This document shows positions 1-7,379 of a stretch of DNA of 64,000 nucleotides, piece after piece; position 1 is the stretch's first letter; every line of letters starts with the position of its first letter. Source of the DNA: UBA3951 sp050952125 (GTDB lineage Bacteria > Bacillota > Sulfobacillia > Fermentithermobacillales > Fermentithermobacillaceae); contig JBMNKK010000003.1 in assembly GCA_050952125.1 (NCBI GenBank), forward strand, positions 868,001-932,000. Direction: 5' to 3'. The notes below the pieces were generated by a model. The model was not told the origin of the DNA and ran no database searches. It saw only the letters and a list, made by a program, of their open reading frames with translations. Made by a program: the position numbers and the translations under genes.

Positions 1-951
1 GATGATTCCGGGCTCACCGTTCCGCCACGCTTGGTCAACGATCTTCTCGAACACTTCGCGTGCGTTGAGCTTCCCTGTGACCTTGCCGTTTCGGGGGTTG
101 ACTAGCTCATAGTCCTCGCCATTTTCGACGGCCTGCATGAACTTTTCGGTGATGCCTACAGATATGTTGAAGTTGGTGAGTTCCTTAGTGTCGGTCTTGC
201 ATGTCAGGAATTCTACAATGTCGGGGTGATCCACGCGGAGGATACCCATGTTCGCCCCGCGCCTGACCCCTCCCTGCTTAACAGCTTCGGTAGCGGCGTT
301 GAACACTTTCATGAAGGAGACCGGCCCTGAGGCAACACCCCCCGTCGACCTGACCACGTCATTCTTGGGGCGAAGGCGGCTGAAGCTGAAACCGGTACCG
401 CCGCCCGATTGGTGGATAAGGGCAGCGTGCTTCAGGGAGTCAAAGATACTCCCCATTGAATCTTCGACAGGCAGTACGAAGCAAGCCGACAACTGCTGCA
501 GCTCCCGCCCGGCATTGATCAGGGCAGGCGAGTTCGGAAGAAACTTAGCATCGGTCATGAGTTCGTAGAACCTAGCCGCCAGCTGCCGAATGTCTTCCTT
601 CTTCGACTCCACGGTCTGTCTGAACTCGTCCCAGGTCACCTTCGTGCGTTTCTTGCTCTGAAGTCTCTCAAAAGCCATCTGTAGAGTGGCCCAATCCCAC
701 TGGGTGATCTCGAAGTCCATCTCGGCGGATGCTTCCGGCTTCTCCGCTTTTCCGGCCACGCTCTCGCGCTTCTTACCTGCCTTTTCCGGCCCTATGTAGA
801 TCTCAGGATAGTACAGCAGATCCATGAGGGCGATGTTCTTGGCGACGCGCCAGAACATTTCAGCGGGACTCTCAAGGGGCTTCCCTGCTTCGTCCTTTCT
901 TAGGTACCGCTTCTCTAGAACTTGAAGTGCATTCTCAGAGAGGTTCAACAC
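1..951 (-). CDS. nrdJ: Adenosylcobalamin-dependent (class II) ribonucleotide reductase, N-terminal part (3' end outside window)
   Basis: This is the first ~317 residues of a class II ribonucleotide reductase, which makes deoxyribonucleotides using coenzyme B12 and needs no oxygen. Visible family motifs are FLPNSPALINAG, LSACFVLPVEDSMGS (C157, expected member of the redox-active cysteine pair), QSGGGTGFSFSRLRPK, QGGVRRGANMGIL and NFNISVGIT. The rest of the barrel lies beyond the left edge. Two starts are possible after GGAGG: GTG at 951 (4-base spacing) or TTG at 948 (7-base spacing); the nearby ATG is out of frame and stops at once. It lies 92 bases downstream of nrdR on the same strand, so the repressor and its usual target are probably co-transcribed. 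Confidence 0.93.
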   Translation of the reverse strand, partial: MLNLSENALQVLEKRYLRKDEAGKPLESPAEMFWRVAKNIALMDLLYYPEIYIGPEKAGKKRESVAGKAEKPEASAEMDFEITQWDWATLQMAFERLQSKKRTKVTWDEFRQTVESKKEDIRQLAARFYELMTDAKFLPNSPALINAGRELQQLSACFVLPVEDSMGSIFDSLKHAALIHQSGGGTGFSFSRLRPKNDVVRSTGGVASGPVSFMKVFNAATEAVKQGGVRRGANMGILRVDHPDIVEFLTCKTDTKELTNFNISVGITEKFMQAVENGEDYELVNPRNGKVTGKLNAREVFEKIVDQAWRNGEPGII

Positions 952-1043
952 ATTTCCTCCTACCGGCTTAAAGCCTGTCTCATCTATGTATCGGCTCCGC
1001 TAGTCCTCTCCCCCGGATAAGGCAAGAACCTGAGGAAGGATTC

Positions 1044-1532
1044 TTAGTCTTGCTCTCTCTCGCTCCGTCCCTGTGCTTTCTTGTCTTCAAGGATCCGTTC
1101 AAGCTCCTCGCGGAAACCGCTCAAGTCAGCAAATTCTCTGTAGACCGATGCGAAGCGGACGTAAGCGACCTCATCGATGGCGCGCAGTCTCTCCATAACG
1201 AGCTCACCAGTTTCTTTGGTCGTTACTTCACCTTTGCCGCCCTCACGAAGGGCGCGTTCCACCTCAAGCGAGGCCTTTTCGAGCGTCTCCAGCTGAATAG
1301 GGCGTTTCTCGCATGCCCTGAGCATCCCCGACAAGATCTTCTGGCGGGAAAACATCTCTCGACTTCCGTCCTTCTTTATCACCAAGAGGGGCGTCTCTTC
1401 GACGCGCTCGTAGGTAGTGAAGCGACGTCCGCAGCGAGGGCACTCCCTGCGCCTCCGGATGGCCGAAACATCGTCCGTAGGGCGAGATTCCAGCACCCTG
1501 GAGTCAAGGTAGCCGCAGAAAGGACACTTCAC
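1044..1532 (-). CDS. nrdR: Transcriptional repressor NrdR
   Basis: NrdR is the ATP/dATP-sensing repressor of ribonucleotide reductase genes. The 162-residue product has the usual length and order: an N-terminal zinc ribbon (MKCPFCGYLDSRVLESR near residues 1-17, then ECPRCGRRFTTYERVE) followed by an ATP-cone domain (VIKKDGSREMFSRQKI onward). The gene starts at ATG and sits directly upstream of nrdJ, which fits autoregulated control of that reductase. A good -10 sequence (TATACT) lies in the leader near position 1560. Confidence 0.96.
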   Translation of the reverse strand: MKCPFCGYLDSRVLESRPTDDVSAIRRRRECPRCGRRFTTYERVEETPLLVIKKDGSREMFSRQKILSGMLRACEKRPIQLETLEKASLEVERALREGGKGEVTTKETGELVMERLRAIDEVAYVRFASVYREFADLSGFREELERILEDKKAQGRSEREQD

Positions 1533-1591
1533 GGAGTCACTCCACCTTCAGCGGATAGTATACCCAAAAAAGACGCACCCGAACATGCGTG

Positions 1592-1607
1592 TGCGCTATA
1601 TCTAGGT
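1592..1607 (-). promoter_or_regulatory. Possible NrdR box upstream of nrdR
   Basis: The core CTATATCTAG resembles the NrdR-box consensus ACACTATATATAGTGT (about 11 of 16 positions by eye). It lies some 30-45 bases upstream of the TATACT sequence that could be the -10 of nrdR. NrdR boxes usually come in helically phased pairs, and I do not see a clear second copy, so this is tentative. Confidence 0.3.
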
Positions 1608-1617
1608 ACGGAGTCTC

Positions 1618-2034
1618 CTATTCTACGCTAGATGTGTTTCTCCTTGTGGATTTCTCGCGGGTGCGAGAAATAAAACGGTCGATGGAAACGAGGTATCTTT
1701 CGTGGGTACCCTCGCCGATCAGATCCACACCGTCGTGGGCCTCAACGTGGAAAACGAGTCGGCGACCGTCGATTTCGGTCAGCTTCGCAGTGGCCGTTAC
1801 GTCTAAACCCACAGGTGTGGGCGAAAGATGTCTTACATTGACGAGGGTGCCGACGGTGGCCTCACCCTCCTCCATGAAGGGCTGCAGCGCGTTCACTGCC
1901 GCGATCTCCATATATAAGATGAGATTCGGGGTCGCGAAAACGTCCACCGCCCCACTCTTCATCGACGAAGCCAAATCCGCTTCGGTGACACGGCACGAGG
2001 CCTGTCCTACAACTCCCGGCTTTACTGGTTTCAT
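1618..2034 (-). CDS. Thioesterase family protein (hot-dog fold, FlK-like)
   Basis: The 138-residue product matches the single-domain hot-dog thioesterases related to fluoroacetyl-CoA thioesterase FlK, which cleave acyl-CoA. Motifs are LASSMKSGAVDVFATPNLI near residues 21-39, EEGEATVGTLVNVRHLSPTP near 55-74, and a C-terminal FHVEAHDGVDLIGEGTHER with the conserved His. The natural substrate cannot be told from sequence. The ATG at 2034 is fixed by an in-frame stop just upstream and by homology. Oddly, the strong GGAGG at about 2072 leads to an out-of-frame GTG rather than to this ATG, which itself has only a weak ribosome binding site. Confidence 0.85.
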   Translation of the reverse strand: MKPVKPGVVGQASCRVTEADLASSMKSGAVDVFATPNLILYMEIAAVNALQPFMEEGEATVGTLVNVRHLSPTPVGLDVTATAKLTEIDGRRLVFHVEAHDGVDLIGEGTHERYLVSIDRFISRTREKSTRRNTSSVE

Positions 2035-2092
2035 TGAACGCCGCGTCAGCCGGATAGCTCACGCGGCTTTCACCTCCAAGGTAAGTACTGTG

Positions 2093-2482
2093 CTAGCCCT
2101 TGTTCAGAGTGAACGTGTATTTCATCTCGACGCTCAGCGACTGGATCACAGGGCAGGCTTTCTCGGTCTTTTCCAAGCACTCCTTGAGTTTGTCCTCGGT
2201 GAGACCTGTGCAAATCACGTCGTAGTGCGCGTTGATGGCAGAGAACCTGCGAGGATGGTCTGCGCGGACGCCCTCGATTGATATCTCTATCGTGGCAGGC
2301 GTGAATCCTTCTTGGGCAAGCACGACCTTGAGCACCGCCCCGCTGCAACCTGCCACTGCCATGAGCAAGAGGTCAGTGGCGCGCGGCCCTCCGCCGCCTG
2401 CCATAACGCGGTTTCCGTTTGAGTCTACGCAAAGGACTCCGCTCTCAGCCACTGAAGCCGTGATCTTCTGGGTCTCAGCCAT
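2093..2482 (-). CDS. OsmC family protein
   Basis: The 129-residue product belongs to the OsmC/YhfA group, small dimeric thiol proteins linked to peroxide or redox defence. Two conserved cysteines are present: AVAGCSGAVLKVVL on the long helix and EKACPVIQSL near the C terminus, the arrangement of the peroxidatic and resolving cysteines. The ATG at 2482 is preferred over an upstream in-frame start because GGGAGG lies 8 bases before it. The divergently transcribed glycosylase begins 92 bases away, so the gap probably holds both promoters. Confidence 0.88.
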   Translation of the reverse strand: MAETQKITASVAESGVLCVDSNGNRVMAGGGGPRATDLLLMAVAGCSGAVLKVVLAQEGFTPATIEISIEGVRADHPRRFSAINAHYDVICTGLTEDKLKECLEKTEKACPVIQSLSVEMKYTFTLNKG

Positions 2483-2574
2483 GTTGAGATCCTCCCTGTT
2501 CGCAGATGGTGAAAAAAGACTCGCACGTGTAAGATCATATTGCCAAACAGCGCAACTGAAAAGGGGCTCTTGCG

Positions 2575-3324
2575 GTGACATACCTCACTCGGGATCAGCA
2601 GCATCAGATCACTTGCGACCAGGTACTCAATCTTCCGCGCCTAGATAGGCAGTTCTACTCGGCGCGCGCCCTCGACGTCGCCCCCCGCCTCCTGGGCATG
2701 GTGCTGGCGCGCGTGACTTCGGAGGGCGTGACTGCGGGCAGGATAATTGAGACAGAAGCGTACGAGGCACCTGAAGACCGAGCTTGCCACGCGTTCGGAG
2801 GAAGGCGCACCAGGCGGACCGAGGTCATGTACGGCCCGCCGGGACACGCCTACGTCTACTTCACCTATGGGATGCACTGGATGCTGAACGTTGTAGCAGC
2901 CGCGGAAGGGACTCCTCATGCAGTGCTTATCCGCTCGATAGAGCCTATTTGCGGGCTATCGCTGATGGCAAAGCGCCGCCGAGGCATGCTTCCGTTGGCC
3001 GAAGGACCTGCCCGGCTGTGCCAGGCATTGGGGATCACGGGAGCTGACAACGGAGTCGACCTGGTCGGGATGCCCGGTATGGCCAAGATGGCCAGGATCG
3101 CCGGGATGCCGGGAACCGCCGGGACGCCCGGGATCGCTGGGATGCCCTCGTCCACCATCTTCATCGCGCGGCCGCCGGACACGATAGATCCATCGCCAGA
3201 ATACCTGGTCACGAAGCGTGTAGGAGTTGGCAACTCAGGCGGCGCAAAGCACTATCCGTGGCGGTTTGTGGTCAAAGGCACCGCTCCGGCGAAGATGAAA
3301 GTCGAGTACCCTGCCGAATCCTGA
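2575..3324 (+). CDS. mpg: 3-methyladenine DNA glycosylase (AAG/MPG family) with an internal tripeptide repeat
   Basis: This base-excision repair enzyme removes alkylated purines from DNA. Family motifs include GRIIETEAYEAPEDRACHAF (residues 56-75, with the ETEAY catalytic glutamate), YGPPGHAYVYFTYGMHWMLN and LAEGPARLCQALGI. The GTG start has AAGGGG 8 bases upstream. At 249 residues it is longer than the usual ~200, and the excess includes nine tandem tripeptides (GMP/GMA/RIA/GTP type) at residues 165-191. The last 73 bases overlap, antisense, the 3' end of the facing hydrolase gene. Confidence 0.92.
   Translation: MTYLTRDQQHQITCDQVLNLPRLDRQFYSARALDVAPRLLGMVLARVTSEGVTAGRIIETEAYEAPEDRACHAFGGRRTRRTEVMYGPPGHAYVYFTYGMHWMLNVVAAAEGTPHAVLIRSIEPICGLSLMAKRRRGMLPLAEGPARLCQALGITGADNGVDLVGMPGMAKMARIAGMPGTAGTPGIAGMPSSTIFIARPPDTIDPSPEYLVTKRVGVGNSGGAKHYPWRFVVKGTAPAKMKVEYPAES
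3067..3147 (+). repeat. 9-bp tandem repeat array inside mpg
   Basis: Nine imperfect 9-base units of the form GGGATGCCC / GGGATCGCC follow one another in phase with the reading frame and encode tripeptides such as GMP, GMA, RIA and GTP. The array adds residues to the glycosylase without breaking it. A similar 9-bp array occurs in the neighbouring hydrolase gene with a different unit. Confidence 0.85.
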
Positions 3325-4538
3325 GATAGTCGCAGAAGTGTGCTCAGGTAGTGGGTATTTCCGGGACATGGTCCCGGCGGGAGGTTTTTCGCAAATCTGT
3401 GCGCCAGCAGGGAGACTTGCCGAAACCTGTGCACCGGTGGGGAGGTTTCCGCAAAACCTATGCACCCGTGGGGACGTCCTCTGATGACCTGTGCACGGGT
3501 GGGGACGTTTCCGCGAACCTGTGCACCCGTGGGGACGTCCTCCGATGACGTGTGCACCGGTGCACAGGTCGTCGAAAGGCCAGCGTGGGCTACCGCAATC
3601 CCGATGGCCCAGAAGCGAAGCAGCGAGCCTGCCACTTCGGCTGCGCGCTCAACCTGGGGAATATGGCCGCAGTCAGGCAATGCCTCAACGACTACACTCG
3701 CGCGGCTCTCGAGTTCCTTCCCAAGGCGCGCGAAATACCGGGAAGGCACTATGCCGTCATCTTCGCCGTAAATCAGCAGGACTCGCTTCCCACAGAGATA
3801 ATCTACTTCGTCCATAGGGAACGGCGGCCACGGCACGCCCTCCGACAGCAGTGGCTTAGCCTTTGTGTAATCCTCGCGCAGAATCCTGGCCTCTTCCCGG
3901 GACAGCCTCCGCGGATCTCTCACGAGCCTGCCGCCGATCTCCGGCAATACAACAGAGCCGGGACCAGCACCCGGCCGAGAAGTGCGGCGGCGGTTTTCGC
4001 AGTAAACCCGGGTGGCAGGCGCGAGGAGAGTCACCGACTCAGCCCAAGGCTCTTGAGCCAGGTGGATGGCGATTGCCCCTCCGAGTGAGTGGCCGACAAG
4101 GTGGATGGGCAGGCGCTGCGGATTGGATGCCGCCACTGCCTCACGCAAGTGCTCCAGCCAGCCCCCAAAGGTCGGACGGCATCCACCGGGAACCCTGGCA
4201 TCACCCATTCCCGGAAGATCGGGGGTGAGGACGGGGCCCCGCAGAACACTGGAGACGGTGACGGAACTCCCGCAGACTTCGGATACTCGTGAAACTCCGG
4301 TGACTCGGGCAACTTCGGAGACTCGGGATTCTCCGGAAACTCCGGAGACACTGGAGACTCCAGGGACTCGGGAGACTCCGCAGTCTCTGAAGATTCCGGC
4401 CCGCGTGAGATCGCACCCCAACAGCCTCTTCCAAATCCGCCCCGAACTGGCGGTGCCGTGGATGAACAGTGCGCCGGCATTAATCTCACCGCAACGCGGC
4501 AGCGAGACGCCGTCCGTACCCATCGTCACCTCAGCCAT
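3252..4538 (-). CDS. Alpha/beta hydrolase with repeat-derived insertion and C-terminal tail
   Basis: The core is an alpha/beta hydrolase: oxyanion-region FIHGTASSG (residues 25-33), nucleophile elbow GHSLGG (149-154, Ser151), acid YGEDDGIVP (near 260) and base DCGHIPQVE (His292). The substrate is unknown. Residues 54-95 are an insertion of S-x-V tripeptides coded by a 9-bp array. From about residue 312 to the end at 428 the sequence is low in hydrolase character and is read from a 30-bp tandem repeat block and then from the antisense strand of mpg, as though the original stop had been lost. The start may be ATG 4538 or ATG 4523, the latter after GAGG. Function beyond hydrolase fold is not assigned. 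Confidence 0.78.
   Translation of the reverse strand: MAEVTMGTDGVSLPRCGEINAGALFIHGTASSGRIWKRLLGCDLTRAGIFRDCGVSRVPGVSSVSGVSGESRVSEVARVTGVSRVSEVCGSSVTVSSVLRGPVLTPDLPGMGDARVPGGCRPTFGGWLEHLREAVAASNPQRLPIHLVGHSLGGAIAIHLAQEPWAESVTLLAPATRVYCENRRRTSRPGAGPGSVVLPEIGGRLVRDPRRLSREEARILREDYTKAKPLLSEGVPWPPFPMDEVDYLCGKRVLLIYGEDDGIVPSRYFARLGKELESRASVVVEALPDCGHIPQVERAAEVAGSLLRFWAIGIAVAHAGLSTTCAPVHTSSEDVPTGAQVRGNVPTRAQVIRGRPHGCIGFAETSPPVHRFRQVSLLAHRFAKNLPPGPCPGNTHYLSTLLRLSQDSAGYSTFIFAGAVPLTTNRHG
3361..3377 (+). terminator. Possible mpg terminator hairpin
   Basis: CCGGGAC-ATG-GTCCCGG is a perfect 7-bp stem with a 3-base loop, 37 bases after the mpg stop, and a T5 run follows a few bases later. It lies inside the antisense hydrolase reading frame. 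Confidence 0.4.
3378..3570. repeat. Tandem repeat, about six units of 30-31 bp
   Basis: The core CTGTGCACCCGTGGGGA recurs six times, starting at about 3397, 3427, 3458, 3489, 3519 and 3549, so the period is 30-31 bases. The spacer halves alternate between a TTTCCGC type and a GTCCTCYGATGAC type, suggesting a higher-order unit of about 61 bp. The last copy ends in the perfect 16-base palindrome TGTGCACCGGTGCACA (3551-3566). The block is read as the C-terminal tail of the hydrolase on the minus strand. Confidence 0.85.
4264..4398. repeat. 9-bp tandem repeat array inside the hydrolase gene
   Basis: About fifteen imperfect 9-base units of the type GAGACTCSG run in phase with the minus-strand hydrolase frame and encode S-R-V, S-G-V and S-E-V tripeptides. 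The reading frame stays open throughout. Confidence 0.85.
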
Positions 4539-4580
4539 GGCAGGCCTGCATGCCCAGCAGAGCGAGTAGCCGGGCCGGGA

Positions 4581-7379
4581 TCACAGCGATATCCTCCGGT
4601 ACTTAATCCCCAGGTCATCGGCAATGGCCTCTTCCCTGCCGTGGCAGGAGAATATCAGCACCTGATGCCGTTGAGCTAGTTGTGACAGTATCTCAAGCGC
4701 TCCGGCCAGCCTCTTATCGTCATACTGAACAAACGAGTCGTCGAGGAAGAACGGGAATTCCTCCTTCTTTGTAATAGCCTTGGCTATAGCGACTCGGAGA
4801 GCAAAGTAGCATTGGTCAATGGTCCCGCCGGACAAGAGTCCCGTTTCAACCTGCTTTCCTGTATCGGGATGGACGAGGCTCATCTCCAGGTCAGGAGATA
4901 TCTTGATATCGGTGTACTTGCCCGATGTGATCCTGCCCAAAATCTCGCCCACATGCTTATTGAGCGCAGGCGCGAATTCCCTTCGCAGGCTCTTGGACAG
5001 CTCGGTGAGTGTAGAGTGAGCTAGATCCAGAGCGTCCCGCTCATCTATCAGTTCCTCTTCAACAGCCTGCTTGCGAGCCAGATCCTCCTCGATCTCCGAA
5101 GAAGATCGTCCCTCCTGGGTCCTGAGTCGAATACCGTTTTGCAGCCCGGCGAGGCGCAGGTCTATCTCGCTCAGGCGGGACTTGAGGTCATCCTGTGCCC
5201 GCCGTTTGGCCTCGTAATCACGCTCGGAAACGGCCGGATGATCGGCGCCTGAATCAACGCTCTCGGGAGAGCCCTCCACCTCCGCTGCCAGCGCAGCCAC
5301 TTCCTCTTCTACCGCCGCCAAATCTCTTCCGGACAAGAGTGCCGCCTGCCTGGCTCTCGCCTCCGCGAGCGAGCGCGTAGCCTCATCATACTCCTTCTTC
5401 GACGCCAGCTTCCGCTCCAGTTCAGATACCGAATCGACTCTGCACGCGGCGAGAAGGTCCCGCTCCCTTATGGATACGGTTGACAGCCGTTCCTCCAGGT
5501 TTTGAAGCAGCGCGTCGTTCTCGCATATACGCTCCTTCAAACCCTTAAGGTTGTGTTTATCGGTAGATAGGTCCGCGAGCTTCCGCCTAAAGGTGTCGAC
5601 AGCAGCTTCCGTCACAGTCTCGCCGCTCTCGAGACATCCCGAGGCCTTAAGAACCCCGACCATCTCTTTCTCTATCGTCGAGAACTCCTGAGAGGCCTCA
5701 AACCAATACTTATGCGCTATCTCGTAGCGGTCGCGGGCATTCCTTAACCGGGCTCTGAAGGTGTCCAGCTCTCTGGCAACCGCCCTCAGTTCCTCAACCG
5801 AACGGGCACCAAGGCCGGCCAGGTAATCGGAGAGCGCTGCCTTAGCCGCTGCGATCCTCTGGACCTGTTCCTCGACTTCACGCTCTTTCTCCGCCAGAGC
5901 CTCCTCGCCGGCACGCCGCAACTGGGCCGCGCTCCTCTGCCTGAACACCCCTGCAGCGAACAAGACTACTGCAACTCCGAACGCTGCCCAGCTCATCGGC
6001 ATGGCCATCACCGTCAAGGCGACCGCGATGCCGAGGGCTCCCAGTGAGAGAGCGTACAGCCAGCCTGCCGCACCCCGGGGGTTCCTGGAAGCGACCACCG
6101 ATCTTGCGCGCTCAGCCTCCACATCCAGTTGCGCCTTGGCCCTCTCGGTCAGAAACACCGTCTCTTGAAGGTCTTCCGCTTCCTCGATGATGTCCTTATT
6201 GAACTCCTCATCCGGATATCCTTTGATCCTGCCTTCTTCTTCTGCGGCCCTGAGTTCACGGCGAGCATCGTTTGCGGCCCGCTCGCTCTTGTACGTGTTT
6301 GCTTTGGCGCTGAGATACCTTGAATACAGAGATGCCAGCGCCGCCTCATCGACGCCGGACTCGGCCAGCGCCCCGGCTGCGGCAAGCTTGGCTTCGAGCG
6401 CCTCAAGTCTCTCATTCAACCTCCGGGCTTCATCCTTCGCTTCGGCGGCGCGCCTGAAGATGATGTCTTTCTCCTGCTTTATAGCCTGATACTGCTGCTC
6501 GGATCCTTCAGGAATATCCTTCGCCCATTGTGCCTCGGAAAGCCGGGCCATGAGTCCCGATATATCGCTCTCGATCTCGCCGGCCTCATTTAGAAGCCCC
6601 TTAAGCATCCAATATCTAAGATAGGCCAGCTCAAGCTCTCCTTCGGACACAAGCCCCTCCAGGCGCAACTTCTCCTTGGAGAGGTCTGACGCCTCAATGA
6701 GCCAACCTCGCAGTTCCTCTTCCCTCTCGGCGGCTAGTTTGAGTTCTTGGCGCAGATCGGCGATCTCACGCTGGATGATGTCCAACTTAGCCTTCACACT
6801 GCGGGGAGCCTTGATTTTCGCCCTCTCGTCGGCGAGTACCGAAAGCGCCCTGACAAGCGGCACGTCCTCTGAACCTCCCTGGAGAATGCTCTCCAGCTTG
6901 CCCTGGATCTCGGCACCCAGCCCGGGTTCCTGGGGACTGCCGAGCTGGCCTATCCAGACCGTGTTGCGGAACTCCTTAGCCGAGAGGCCGAAGTGGCGGT
7001 GAGCGAAATCGTACTCCTTCCGCGAGTCTTGTGAGAAAAGGTGGGTAATGTCTTCACCCGTATTGTCGTCGAAGACGCGGGTTAAGTCCGGGTCGAAGGA
7101 CCGCTCAATCCGGTAGGTGCGGCCGCCTTCCTCGTAGGTCATCGTCCCGCGATAGTCGCTGCCGGTCCAAGGCCTGTAGCGTTCATACTCCGGGTGCCTA
7201 GAAATCCTCGTCTTTCCCTCTTTCTTGAACCCGTAAAACATGCCCAGGATAAACGACTGGAGGGTCGACTTGCCCGCCTCGTTATCGCCTCTCACTATGT
7301 TGAGGCCATCCGAGAACTCTATGGGCGAGGAGGCGTGGAACTTGCCAAACGCCGACGGAGTGAGAGTCTTGATCTTCAT
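4581..7379 (-). CDS. yhaN: YhaN-like SMC/Rad50-type ATPase with membrane hairpin
   Basis: A 932-residue ABC-type ATPase of the SbcC/Rad50-like YhaN family, expected to work with the YhaO nuclease in DNA end or repair metabolism. Walker A is GDNEAGKST (residues 31-39); the C-terminal part has LLSGGTIDQCYFALRVAI followed by FFLDDSFVQYDD (Walker B region) and a final ATPase lobe. Between are long heptad-rich coiled-coil arms. Two adjacent hydrophobic segments near residues 440-480 form a likely membrane hairpin, a known feature of YhaN. Its start overlaps the yhaO stop by four bases, indicating translational coupling. Confidence 0.88.
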   Translation of the reverse strand: MKIKTLTPSAFGKFHASSPIEFSDGLNIVRGDNEAGKSTLQSFILGMFYGFKKEGKTRISRHPEYERYRPWTGSDYRGTMTYEEGGRTYRIERSFDPDLTRVFDDNTGEDITHLFSQDSRKEYDFAHRHFGLSAKEFRNTVWIGQLGSPQEPGLGAEIQGKLESILQGGSEDVPLVRALSVLADERAKIKAPRSVKAKLDIIQREIADLRQELKLAAEREEELRGWLIEASDLSKEKLRLEGLVSEGELELAYLRYWMLKGLLNEAGEIESDISGLMARLSEAQWAKDIPEGSEQQYQAIKQEKDIIFRRAAEAKDEARRLNERLEALEAKLAAAGALAESGVDEAALASLYSRYLSAKANTYKSERAANDARRELRAAEEEGRIKGYPDEEFNKDIIEEAEDLQETVFLTERAKAQLDVEAERARSVVASRNPRGAAGWLYALSLGALGIAVALTVMAMPMSWAAFGVAVVLFAAGVFRQRSAAQLRRAGEEALAEKEREVEEQVQRIAAAKAALSDYLAGLGARSVEELRAVARELDTFRARLRNARDRYEIAHKYWFEASQEFSTIEKEMVGVLKASGCLESGETVTEAAVDTFRRKLADLSTDKHNLKGLKERICENDALLQNLEERLSTVSIRERDLLAACRVDSVSELERKLASKKEYDEATRSLAEARARQAALLSGRDLAAVEEEVAALAAEVEGSPESVDSGADHPAVSERDYEAKRRAQDDLKSRLSEIDLRLAGLQNGIRLRTQEGRSSSEIEEDLARKQAVEEELIDERDALDLAHSTLTELSKSLRREFAPALNKHVGEILGRITSGKYTDIKISPDLEMSLVHPDTGKQVETGLLSGGTIDQCYFALRVAIAKAITKKEEFPFFLDDSFVQYDDKRLAGALEILSQLAQRHQVLIFSCHGREEAIADDLGIKYRRISL

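Noticed and set aside
1050..1631. Long plus-strand frame opposite nrdR
   Set aside because: It is the antisense shadow of nrdR, has no family similarity and no ribosome binding site.
3378..3570. CRISPR-like array
   Set aside because: Unit length is close to a CRISPR repeat, but the copies are contiguous without unique spacers and diverge from one another; it is a simple tandem repeat.
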